Below, piece after piece: positions 23,301 through 34,101 of a DNA stretch of 64,000 nucleotides; the first letter of the stretch is position 1, and every line of letters starts with the position of its first letter. Position numbers and translations under genes: made by a program. The notes beneath the pieces were generated by a model. It saw only the letters and a list, made by a program, of their open reading frames with translations. It was not told the origin of the DNA and did no database searches. Source of the DNA: Notospermus geniculatus (taxonomy: Eukaryota; Nemertea; Pilidiophora; Heteronemertea; Lineidae); NCBI GenBank assembly GCA_002633025.1, contig NMRB01000601.1, positions 125,209 through 189,208 of the forward strand, written 5' to 3'.

Positions 23301-23728
23301 AGTGTGACTTTATTGAGCCGACTACCAGTATTACATGTACGTAACTCTTGTCTGTACCAAGTTTGTCCATCACCTCCATAGCTACAACATGAAGGTGCAG
23401 GGGGACTTTGTACGACTTTGTTAACGGAGACCTCCTGCAGAACGTTTTCGTGTATGTGACCAAGCGGAATCAATGGAAATGCCTGACATTTCTTCAGGTT
23501 TCTATTGACTCCGGTTCGCGAGCATGGAAAACATCCTGCCGAAGGTCTCCAATATTGACGGACATCGACTCCAGCGACAGGGTATGGCAGCATCTGTTAC
23601 AGAATTGTAACGCAATCAGGGATTGCCCGAGGTCAGGAAAATCAACTGGTCAGGAAGCTCTAGCAGAGGAGACATGGTTCTGAATAGGCGGCACTGTTGG
23701 CCGACGGTTAAGGAAATTATATTATCAG
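20348..23728. other. No gene recognised
   Basis: I find neither a convincing exon nor a repeat with clear ends here. ORFs are short, overlap on both strands and match nothing known to me. Confidence 0.5.
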
Positions 23729-23810
23729 TAGGGAGTTTAAGAAATCAAACGATAAACGTTAACTTTACGACAACGTTATTTTTCGTACTGCGATTTCACC
23801 AGATGGTCAC
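23729..23810. mobile_element. Single arm of an S1 hairpin
   Basis: TAGGGAGTTTAAGAAATCAA and the following 60 bases match the left arm and loop of the complete element at 46230-46393, then similarity stops near TCACCAGAT. The right arm is missing, so this is a solo or truncated copy. Confidence 0.7.
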
Positions 23811-24023
23811 GTGCCAGTAATTGACCAATCAGCGCGGGGTTACATGGTAAAAGTAGATCTTAAAAAACCCAGTTTTCTCCATTTATCATAGATAATATCG
23901 AGTAAAAGGCACTTAAATATTCTGTTTGACACAGAAATAATTAAGAGAAAAATAATTTTCAACTTTTGGGAAAGTTTGATAGTGATGGTATCATAAGCCT
24001 GTCTTCCAGTGGGCTAAGTGTAT

Positions 24024-24024
24024 N
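24024..24024. other. Single-N contig join
   Basis: One of eight isolated Ns (24024, 31727, 32321, 35002, 40307, 55177, 58080, 63375). Four of them (24024, 32321, 40307, 58080) lie at or near the edges of duplicated blocks, so order and copy number around them are unsafe. Confidence 0.8.
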
Positions 24025-24352
24025 TGGCAAACAATGGTTTGAAGACAAAGAAGTTAACATAGGTATTTTGGGCGAAAGGATTTGGTGAAACCTGTGACAG
24101 CTATCGGCTATACCACAATGTTTATATGCAGCGGGAATTCCCTTCTCCATGATAACGTTAATATTGTTCGGCGATCTTATTCCAAGATTCAGTAAATTCA
24201 GTAAATGGCATCAACTCTCATGCTTCCGAGCTAAACTGCCGGAATTTTAGTGGCGAAGATTGCATTTTTCTCAGTTGAGTATTATAAAATCAAGATAATG
24301 TCAACGTCTTGCAATAGATAAACATGTTTAGAACAATTTGAACCTATTGGTA
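24025..24352 (+). repeat. 328-base direct repeat at the start of a contig
   Basis: The stretch begins right after the N at 24024 and is nearly identical to 28664-28991, which ends right before the 565-base gap. The contig thus has the same sequence at both ends, a typical assembly signature, though a real duplication is possible. Confidence 0.8.
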
Positions 24353-26049
24353 ATCTGAAGTTTGATCGGATGACTTCAAAAAATGCATTTGAAGTGTGAT
24401 AAATTTACAGTAGAGGCCTCCTGCGCATGCCCAGATTGATTTCTTCCGGTCGTCAATAATATTCTATTGGCTTTGCTGTGGAGGTGGGCGTCGACTACGC
24501 CGGTTTGGCTGCGTCACCGTACTATTTTTAGGAGGGCTTTTCCCATGTTGTGGCCGTTCTCCGAAAGGTGACGCCTCTATAGCAAATTCCCTTCCTAACA
24601 GTCGTGCCTTCGTCACCGCACGATGCAATGACGGACCTGATGGGTTCAGGCCTAAAGGGAGTGACGACGCCCTTCAAATGCTGATGAGGATACTGTGTCT
24701 TTTTTCTGAGTTCCATGATTCATTACATGCTGGATCTTCAGAAAATACACTAACGACTCAATAACAAGCCATGATCTTCTTTGTTTGTCATGAGAAGACC
24801 GCTTATTTACTTGATGCCACCCGGCATGATGTATGGATAAAATGCAAACGATGAAAGGAGATTCTGTCATAAATCTTGACAAGCAGTTTAGAAGAGTAGA
24901 AATGTTGATAAAGTCAGGAAAAAGTCGTTGTTTTTTACTGCAGATCCAGCTTGACATCAACGGTGTCCCATTGTCAGTTATACGTCGTTATAGTTACCAT
25001 TTATCATAATTCACCATAATCAATCTAAATGATTGCATCGAATATGAGAGAAAAAGGGCACGCACTGAGTTGGTCAAGAAAGAAAGGTGATTGCCAGAGG
25101 TTGACCATAATACTTGTAAATCATTAATAGCAAATGGAGGAACTTTGCATGGTCAACAACACCAGAATGATTGTGTTGAATGAGAGACGCAGGGCCCAAG
25201 CCATGAACGTTCGGCTATCCAATGTTGGCGATAATTCGTGTAATTCAATGGCCATCAGGCTAAAGAAAACACTTTCTTCAAGTGTTTGAGAATCTGACAA
25301 CGACCTGGGCGTTTAGATCCCTCTTGCCGATGTACAGTTCATCAACGATCTACATTGGGTTTAGTAGCTATAGTTTCTTGAATTCTTCCATTTGAGGCCT
25401 TTTGTGAGAAAAGAAAACGGTCAACATGCAAATGAGTAAATCATGATCGAGAATCTCAGTGAATGACGTCACCGTCACCCATCACACACTGCTTTATTGA
25501 AGTTTCCGGGTTTTTGCATGACATCACCTAATCGCGTATCGCCTGTTCAGTGGGCACAATACACGGCGACTTCTCAATACCTCCCGGCGGACTCGTCCCC
25601 CTTGTTGTCGACTCGCAGGATGTGATTGGAAAAAGAAACGAAATCTTCTTAATGGCTGCCTGCACAATGGCTGATGCTGAAAAAGAGATTGGGAGCAGAA
25701 ATGGGAAACGGTTATTGGTAGTCTATTCAATAAAGGAGAATTGTTGTCCCGGTGCGAAATGGCGACTGCAGATTAATCCCCGGGTAGTTTCGTGTGTTAT
25801 TTTTCCGATTGCATCGCTGATTGTCTGTTGGGAAAAAAAGTGAACCCAGTTGACATTGCGCATGCCACTGAGCCAAGATTACGGTTTGTTGCAATGATAT
25901 TATCAGAAATCTCTGATACATTTCTGATACTATTAGTTAAACTCATCTTGATGGGTTTAGCCCGTTAATGGCATTAGAAATGCTCGACGTTTTTAGTCTT
26001 CATCGGCACATCAGGATGGGCACGGCAGAGCCAACCTAATCAACTGGCC

Positions 26050-26188
26050 GAGGCTTACTTTACATCGGATGACACGCGACACGACGAACACGCCGGCGAA
26101 CAAAGGTTTCATGGGGATGAACCTTTTGTGAAGCCATTGTTCGTCTGCGTGTTCGTGTCGCGTGTCATCCGATGTAAAGTCAGCGTTA
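26050..26188. mobile_element. S2 hairpin element with long perfect stem
   Basis: The left arm GAGGCTTACTTTACATCGGA then TGACACGCGACACGACGAAC is mirrored on the right, ending GATGTAAAGTCAGCGTTA. Read inwards, the right tip is TAACGCTGACTTTACATCGG. The loop carries GATGAACCTTTTGTGAAGCC, a core also found in other S2 elements. Confidence 0.8.
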
Positions 26189-28663
26189 TGGTACCTGTTA
26201 GACGTGTTGGCACGTATAATAATTAGCTGTTCGAAATTCTGATACGGTTTCAGTTTTCAGCCTCTTTGATATATCATAATGCAGAAAATTTGACGAACAC
26301 TGGCACGCCAGGTACATGTATGCGGCATACTACGTATAGCTGAGAAAAACTCCCTTGACAACTTATCGAGAACCTAACCACACTTGTTCCCATCGTGAAA
26401 TAAAAATAAGATTAGGCTTGACTGTGTCTTCTCGTCTCGAGGATAGTGTTTCTATCTTATAGGTGATTATCCCCGCTGTTCCGGCGACACGCCCAGCATG
26501 AAAATCCCCATATAGTATTACACAGCTTGATCCAGTAAAGGAAAATGACACTGAATCAGCCAAACGTGAACTTGACCGGGCTCGTCCTTATCTAGTCGCA
26601 TTGCCGACAGAAAACCTACAAGTGTCGAAAACTGGTAATTGACGACGGCCTTGGAGAAAATGAAGCGAGATTTGTATTGACACAGAGAAACTAACGAGCT
26701 ACTTGGCTACTTCATTGATCGATGAGTTGTTTTATGAACTCTACACCACCATGTCGATTTCATTTCCCAATCTATGACCAATCCGTGAGACTTCAGGCGT
26801 TTGCGGAAGTAACGACACAAAATAGGTACAGCGTACCCATGGCAATGGGTAAATTCCTTGTCTAATTTTTAAGCCCATTTCCCACCGGCCCGCTGTAGAC
26901 ATACAACTCGGAATGAGTTTAGTGTTCCAATGTTGGAATGTGTACCCACGGGTCCGTACCCATAAAAACGGATGATTTTTTACAGTGCAGCTGGCTTTTC
27001 TCAACTAGCGGGAGAAAAGTCGCACCGAACATGCTTTAATTGGCCTTATTTTTTCAGATCGGCTAGGTTTTGGACGCCAAGCCCCCTGTTCAATGATTTC
27101 ATCAATCGTTTCTTTTCCGGTCAAGTCAGTGCCGAGTCCTTCGCATCCCTCTCCAGCAATCTATGCCTTGTTGTCGATCAGGTGCCAGGCGAGTCATTCT
27201 CCTAATCTCACTGGGAAACAAATCGGCTATCCACCGAAACCTGATCGTGAGACACCAGACATGTTGACTGATTCTATCAATGAATCGGTTATCAATATTC
27301 CCCTACGTATCGATATCCTCTTATTTATGATCCTGCCAATCTAAGGGGCGCCAATTATGGACATTTGATGACAAGGCAATGCAGTTCAATCACTCCCTTC
27401 GTTCATATCAATTGACCACCGGGTTTTCACGTCGTTAATTAGTGCACAGGCAACACGAAGGTCAATGATGAACTCGCTTAACGTTTCATCCCGACAGATC
27501 GGCGCTGCTAGCGATCGTACCGAAGACGCAGTAAGGACAACAGGGACGAAACCGTACGTCGAAAAAAGAAACTGCTCACAGCATCTCCCAGTAGCGGTAG
27601 TTTAGCAGGTTCCTCATGGATTTAGTAGCATTAGGGATCATTGTAAGCCAGCTACATGTACATTACGTAGAGTAAAGCAAACTCTCAAAATCCACTTCAC
27701 TTTCCTTTCGCCGACGTCTCTCCCTGGAGACGTGCCCGGTGCCAAGGCTGGTCACGTCCCTCCTTCAGCTTCTCAGCCAATTTCCTCGCCTGTCTTGATT
27801 CTCTGTGCGTCAACAAGTCGACAGATGTGAACTAATTGACTGATGGAGACAGTGACATGTGTTTTGGTATCTGTCATGTCCAAGTATCAGTGTCACTCGG
27901 CTGTGTGCAAGATAACGAGCGACCCTTTCCGGTTGATCTCTCGGTCCAAGGCTCGGTCCTACGCTAAAGTGATTACAGAGTCGATGATTGAATAATCTGC
28001 GTGGTCGGCAAGTTCCCGTGGAGGCCGAATAGATCTCTCTCATATCTCAACGTACGTAGCATTACGTCTACGTTTCGGGACTGTAAGCTTGGCGCTAATT
28101 GGTTTACAGTCATGTGACTAACGGCGCGAAAGCATGGGTCTTTTGTCCGGTTAGGTCCTCCCGCTGATTGGTGGTGGCAGAGCTGTCAAGCGCGAGGCTC
28201 GTGTATTGTGAATAAAAAGTAGGCGGAGACATGATGGTGTCACAATAACAGTCATTACGAGGGCCTACATGTAACTTCTCACACAGTGACCGGTTCTCGT
28301 CGTCACTCTCACTTAACATTACGCAATACCTCAGGGCGTAGAGTGTAAAAACTTGGAGTGAGGAGTGAGGACGAATTTGTCAATATTCACGAAGACATGA
28401 CTGATGAAAGACACCAAGGGGCCCGAGCGCGAGTTGAGGTTGCTGTGGTTGAAATCCGTCTCCTTCGCACGACTGTTAGAAGTCAATGCATGTAGTGGAA
28501 AAGGTCCGGAACGAAATTTGATTGGTTGGTGCCCTATTTGGAATATAATAGGAATTCCCTGACACATTAAGCCATGCACGTCGACATGGTCGAGGCCTAC
28601 AAAAGGAAACCACAGTATTAACGAGACGTTCGTACAATACAACTATTTGGTTCCTACCAAATA

Positions 28664-28991
28664 TGGCAAACAATGGTTTGAAGACAAAGAAGTTAACATA
28701 GGTATTTTGGGCGAAAGGATTTGGTGAAACCTGTGACAGCTATCGGCTATACCACAATGTTTATATGCAGCGGGAATTCCCTTCTCCATGATAACGTTAA
28801 TATTGTTCGGCGATCTTATTCCAAGATTCAGTAAATTCAGTAAATTGCATCAACTCTCATGCTTCCGAGCTAAACTGCCGGAATTTTAGTGCCGAAGGTT
28901 GCATTTTTCTCAGTTGAGTATTATAAAATCAAGATAATGTCAACGTCTTGCAATAGATAAACATGTTTAGAACAATTTGAACCTATTGGTA
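28664..28991 (+). repeat. 328-base direct repeat at the end of a contig
   Basis: This partner of 24025-24352 ends directly at the N gap, and differences are few. No coding sequence is recognised in either copy. Confidence 0.8.
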
Positions 28992-29556
28992 NNNNNNNNN
29001 NNNNNNNNNNNNNNNNNNNNNNNNNNNNNNNNNNNNNNNNNNNNNNNNNNNNNNNNNNNNNNNNNNNNNNNNNNNNNNNNNNNNNNNNNNNNNNNNNNNN
29101 NNNNNNNNNNNNNNNNNNNNNNNNNNNNNNNNNNNNNNNNNNNNNNNNNNNNNNNNNNNNNNNNNNNNNNNNNNNNNNNNNNNNNNNNNNNNNNNNNNNN
29201 NNNNNNNNNNNNNNNNNNNNNNNNNNNNNNNNNNNNNNNNNNNNNNNNNNNNNNNNNNNNNNNNNNNNNNNNNNNNNNNNNNNNNNNNNNNNNNNNNNNN
29301 NNNNNNNNNNNNNNNNNNNNNNNNNNNNNNNNNNNNNNNNNNNNNNNNNNNNNNNNNNNNNNNNNNNNNNNNNNNNNNNNNNNNNNNNNNNNNNNNNNNN
29401 NNNNNNNNNNNNNNNNNNNNNNNNNNNNNNNNNNNNNNNNNNNNNNNNNNNNNNNNNNNNNNNNNNNNNNNNNNNNNNNNNNNNNNNNNNNNNNNNNNNN
29501 NNNNNNNNNNNNNNNNNNNNNNNNNNNNNNNNNNNNNNNNNNNNNNNNNNNNNNNN
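28992..29556. other. Assembly gap of 565 N
   Basis: The gap is a run of N inside the outer inverted-repeat element (28030-30886). Its true content and length are unknown, and apparent ORFs that cross it are artefacts. Confidence 0.98.
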
Positions 29557-30239
29557 GGTGGCGGAGGTATGGGTGGAGGAACAAAGCGCAGTCGAATTCG
29601 GTCCATCTCTCACCGCCAGGCTCTCGCGGTAAACAACAAGAAATAAAGCTACATGTAAAGTAAACCTTGATCAGTTGCCATGAATTACTTATTGATGCAA
29701 TGAAATGTTCAAGCACAACCAAGGCTATAGAGATCAAAAAGGGCTGTTGTGGTTGCGCAATGTGAAAGAAGACAATAACTATTGCTTGAATGCCACTAGC
29801 CGTGACCAGATAGTGCAGTCTGATCGCACTCGCTGCTCATAAATAACTGACCCGCCTACCATTGAAGAACGGCTCATAATTGAATTCTGTGCAGTGGTCA
29901 CATGTCGGCGCTTGACCATTCACTGGCCGCGTATTATCGGGCATTGTTATAACGTCTATGTTCGTCCTTAGGTCTACGTACGTTGCACAGTAAAAAATAT
30001 AGTGTTAAGGTAACACTGAAAATGGGTGTTAACTTTAACACCGATTATGAGTGTCCAATAGCTCCCAACACCACTTTTTGGTGTTATGTTTCTAACACCG
30101 TACGGTGGTGTTAAGTTAACACCCACATGCAATAAAAATATTTTTAAATACATGCTGAAAACCTGTCTTTCTCATAAATGTCGATAAAAACTGTCGAAAA
30201 AAGGTTCTATTTGGAGAAATAAAACAAGAAAAAAAATGT

Positions 30240-30312
30240 GCTTCCGACGGGTTTCGAACCCGGGGCCTTCTGCATCGCAGGCACTCTCCCGATCCACTAC
30301 ACCACAATTCCA
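30240..30312 (-). pseudogene. tRNA-like sequence with A and B boxes and a T-run
   Basis: On the minus strand there is an A-box-like TGGTGTAGTGG, a B-box and T-arm GGGTTCGAAACCC, and a run of eight or more T directly downstream, the form of a pol III stop. The acceptor strands do not pair and the anticodon stem is poor, so it is not a functional tRNA. It lies inside the 29986-30866 inverted-repeat element and may be a captured SINE head. Confidence 0.5.
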
Positions 30313-30525
30313 CTCGACAAGCAGAGGAGAGTTTTTGCTATAAGAATATTGAACTTAGGATTTTATACTTATAACCTGCTTGAAAACAGCCAGAAGGAAG
30401 AGGCAAGCAAAGTTGCAATGATCTCATAACTTAGTCTCGAAGAATTTCTTTTTGGAATGGAGAAATCAGCAAATAGTTACCAGTGGTAGCTAACACTACT
30501 TTATAGTGTTAGACTTTTACTTTAA

Positions 30526-30679
30526 AGGGCCTCTAGAGGCAGCCCAGCATGGCTGGGGAAAACCCCGGGGAAAACCCAGGTTCAATACCTCGTAATGGTG
30601 ATTAACGTTAAAGTGGCGCCGCCTAGCTGAAGAACCGGTACTGATAGTAGCCTAATGGCGAGCTGCCTCTAGAGGCCCT
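30526..30679. mobile_element. Inner 154-bp MITE flanked by TTAA
   Basis: The termini AGGGCCTCTAGAGGCAG and CTGCCTCTAGAGGCCCT are perfect inverted repeats flanked on each side by TTAA (30522-30525 and 30680-30683). A TTAA target duplication is the habit of piggyBac-type transposases, although the AGGG end is not their usual CCC form. Confidence 0.75.
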
Positions 30680-31734
30680 TTAACACCATTAATGGGTGTT
30701 CAAAAAGGTTAACACCGATGGCTAACACCAATTTTAAGTGTCAAGCATCCCCTAACACTATTTATGGGTGTTAAGTCTTAACACTCTTTTTAACACTGAT
30801 TTCTAGTGTTATCAGACAGTTAACACTACTTTTGGGTGTATGGTTAACACTACTTTTTTTACTGTGTGAGATATGAGAGAGATCTAATAGGACGTGCTAT
30901 ACAGTTACGTCATGTGGCCAAGTCGAACAATGTACACAACAGATATTCCCATAGCCTCTTCGTGCATGACGTGTGCATGTATGACGCTAACAAAAGCACG
31001 TGGTTGTATCAATATCGTAACCAGATTCACTCATCGGTAAAAAACGGGTTTCTCGATTCTCCTATACCTGCTGATTCCTGCAAATCGATATGCCCCTCTT
31101 TGGAACCTTGCTGAGGATACAATATGTAACTCAGAATTCAGATAGAAAAAGCGACCTATGGACGACGTGACAAAGGAAGTGACTGAGTCCATATCCTACA
31201 TGTATCAGGATAGTTTCCGCCTCTTTAGCTTTATGGCTCGGAGCAACAACAGGCAGTTTTGGCCTGCAATCTTTACATTTGCCTGAAATCTCTTACTCAG
31301 CCTCGCTGGGATATTGTTAAAGTACGCAGGATCAGAAAGATAATCTAATGATCGATCTGACAACAGATCAGTGATAACATATGGTTTTGCGAAGGGAGTA
31401 TTTCCGCTTTCGTTCCTGCAGGAGCGATTTCGTGACTTTTAACTTCACAAGGCACGTGTTGACACGCTCTCATTTCCTCCCACAAATCACTGAATTTGGT
31501 TCATTCATTTCCCATATCAGCAATTACCGGCGTCGCATTTCCATCGCTTTGAAGTCATTCGCAAGAAAACTCGAACCAAGTCTCGTAACGAAGCATCACT
31601 TGGTGTTTGCAATTTGCTGAAACATGCCTAAAGCGGGCTTGTTGTACTTGACTCGATGACGCGAAGACTCGATGGCGCGATGACTCGATGACCGCCAAAA
31701 TTATCAAAATGAAATTCAGCTGGTTANCTGATCC

Positions 31735-31972
31735 GGATTATACTTTAGCCCGGCAATTTCATAGGTGTGGACAGAAAAATGCCGGGCTAAAACGTTTACT
31801 GAGCCCACCGATAGGTGTCGGTCTGTTAAAATTGAATGGGTGGTGTGTCTATAAATAGCATGGCCAGCGTTCAATATCGTAAGACGAATAATAGGTGTGG
31901 ACAGAAAATTCAATGGATCCGGGTTAAATTCGAACCCGGGCCTGGAAAAACTGCATAGGTGTAAACACGGCT
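31735..31972. repeat. Repeat with ATAGGTGTGGACAG words
   Basis: The motif ATAGGTGTGGACAGAAAA occurs twice with further ATAGGTGT words, inside ends resembling GATCCGG and CCGGGTT. It lies just after the N at 31727 and before block D copy B. It is probably a miniature element; the ends are unclear. Confidence 0.35.
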
Positions 31973-34101
31973 TGTATTGACACAGAGAAACTAACGAGCG
32001 ACTTGGCTACTTTCATTGATCGATGAGTTATTTTATGAACTCTACACCACCATGTCGATTTCATTTCCCAATCTATGGAGGCCTGTCGAGTGCCAAATCG
32101 TGGACGTGTATCCTCTGTGTTAAGATATAAGGCTGACCCTAACAATCACCTTTCCCATCAGCCAATCATTCTACTCCTTAGTGAGTAACAGGTGTTCTGA
32201 TTGGTTCCCACGTTCTTGCACTCGACTGTGCTGTACCAATCCGTGAGACTTCAGGCGCTTGCGGCAGTAACGACACGAACGACGGCCCACTTTTCTACAA
32301 CTGAGTTTTCTCGAAGAGAANTCAATGATTTCATCAATCGTTTCTTTTCCGGTCAAGTCAGTGCCGAGTCCTTCGCATCCCTCTCCAGCAATCTATGCCT
32401 TGTTGTCGATCAGGTGCCAGGCGAGTCATTCTCCTAATCTCACTGGGAAACATCAATTAGTGCATTGTCACGTAATCAATCAAGTTGTCAATTATCAGAC
32501 TGCCCAGGACTCAAGTTCGGTGATAGATCACGCGCTGGGGGTAACTTACATCGGCTATCCACCGAAACCTGATCGTGAGACACCAGACATGTTGACTGAT
32601 TCTATCAATGAATCGGTTATCAATATTCCCCTACGTATCGATATCCCCTTATTTATGATCCTGCCAATCTAAGGGGCGCCAATTATGGACATTTGATGAC
32701 AAGGCAATGCAGTTCAATCACTCCCTTCGTTCATATCAATTGACCACCGGGTTTTCACGTCGTTAATTAGTGTACAGGCAACACGAAGGTCAATGATGAA
32801 CTCGCTAACGTTTCATCCCGACAGGTGGGCGCTGCTAGCGATCGTACCGAAGACGCAGTAAGGACAACAGGGACGAAACCGTACGTCGAAAAAAGAAACT
32901 GCTCACAGCATCTCCCAGTAGCGGTAGTTTAGCAGGTTCCTCATGGATTTAGCATTAGGGATCATTGTAAGCCAGCTACATGTACATTACGTAGAGTAAA
33001 GCAAACTCTCAAAATCCACTTCACTTTCCTTTTCGCCGACGTCTCTCCCTGGAGACGTGCCCGGTGCCAAGGCTGGTCACGTCCCTCCTTCAGCTTCTCA
33101 GCCAATTTCCTCGCCTGCCTTGATTCTCTGTGCGTCAACAAGTCGACAGATGTGAACTAATTGACTGATGGAGACAGTGACATGTGTTTTGGTATCTGTC
33201 ATGTCCGAGAATCAGTGTCACTCGGCTGTGTGCAAGATAACGAGCGACCCTTTCCGGTTGATCTTTCGGTCCAAGGCTCGGTCGTACATGTGCTTACAAT
33301 CTGCAATCTACAATCCTAAAGTGATTACAATCTGTATGCCTGGTCGGCAAGTTCCCGTGGAGGCCGGATAAGACATGGTATACAGTCTACATCATTTGGC
33401 CAAGTCGAACAATGTACACGACACCTCTTCGTGCATGACGTGTATGGCGCTAACAAGAGCACGTTGTTGTATATATCGTCACCAGATTCACTCATCGGTA
33501 AAAAAACGGGTTCCTCGGATTCTTCCGATACCTGCTGATTCCTGCAAATCGATATGCCCCTCTTTGGAACCTTGCTGAGGATATAATATGTAACTCAGAA
33601 TTCAGATAGAAAAAGCTAACTATGGACGACGTGACAAAGGAAGTGACCGTGAGTCCATATCCTACATGTATCAGGATAGCTTCCGCCTGTTTAGCTTTAT
33701 GGCTCGGAGCAACAACAGGCAGTTTTGCCCTGCAATCTTTACATTAGCCTGAAATCTCTTACTCAGCCTCGCTGGGATGTTGTTAAAGTACGCAGGATCA
33801 GAAAGATAATCTAATGATCGATCTGACAACAGATCAGTGATAACATATGGTTTTGCGAAGGGAGTATTTCCGCTTTCGTTCCTGCAGAAGCGATTTCGTG
33901 ACTTTTAACTTCACAAGGCACGTGTTGACACGCTCTCATTTCCTCCCACAAATCACTGAATTTGGTTCATTCATTTCCCATATCAGCAATTACCGGCGTC
34001 GCATTTCCATCGCTTTGAAGTCATTCGCAAGAAAACTCGAACCAAGTGTCGTAACGAAGCATCACTTGGTGTTTGCAATTTGCTGAAACATGCCTAAAGC
34101 G
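31972..34101 (+). repeat. Duplicated block D, copy B
   Basis: This is the partner of copy A and shows the uninterrupted site for the nested insertion around 33367. A single N at 32321 lies at the point where close similarity to copy A resumes, so this may be a second haplotype rather than a tandem duplicate. Confidence 0.8.

Larger units (their letters stand above)
29986..30866. mobile_element. Middle element rich in GGTGTTA/TAACACC words
   Basis: The ends are CACAGTAAAAAATATAGTG and the reciprocal CACTACTTTTTTTACTGTG. TG is duplicated on both sides, as judged from the intact left arm of the outer element. Both flanks are filled with repeated AACACT and GGTGTT words. It contains the tRNA-like sequence and a smaller inserted element. 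Confidence 0.75.
28030..30886. mobile_element. Outer inverted-repeat element in block D copy A
   Basis: The left end TAGATCTCTCTCATATCTCA then ACGTACGTAG is the reverse complement of the right end, CTACGTACGTTG (to 29985) joined to TGAGATATGAGAGAGATCTA (30867-30886). The right end is split by the middle element. Copy B lacks the whole unit and keeps a TA at the site. No transposase is recognised, and part of the interior is the N gap. Confidence 0.6.
26672..31634 (+). repeat. Duplicated block D, copy A (interrupted)
   Basis: The stretches 26672-28029 and 30887-31634 together correspond to 31972-34101. Copy A carries the nested insertion 28030-30886, while copy B has inserts at 32077-32233 and about 32449-32552. 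Identity is high in the shared parts. The block has no supported gene. Confidence 0.8.

Noticed and set aside
28921-29737. Long frames of 207-256 codons
   Set aside because: They run through 565 unknown bases; nothing real supports them.
30240-30312. Functional tRNA gene
   Set aside because: The acceptor strands do not pair and the anticodon arm is poor, despite good A and B boxes.
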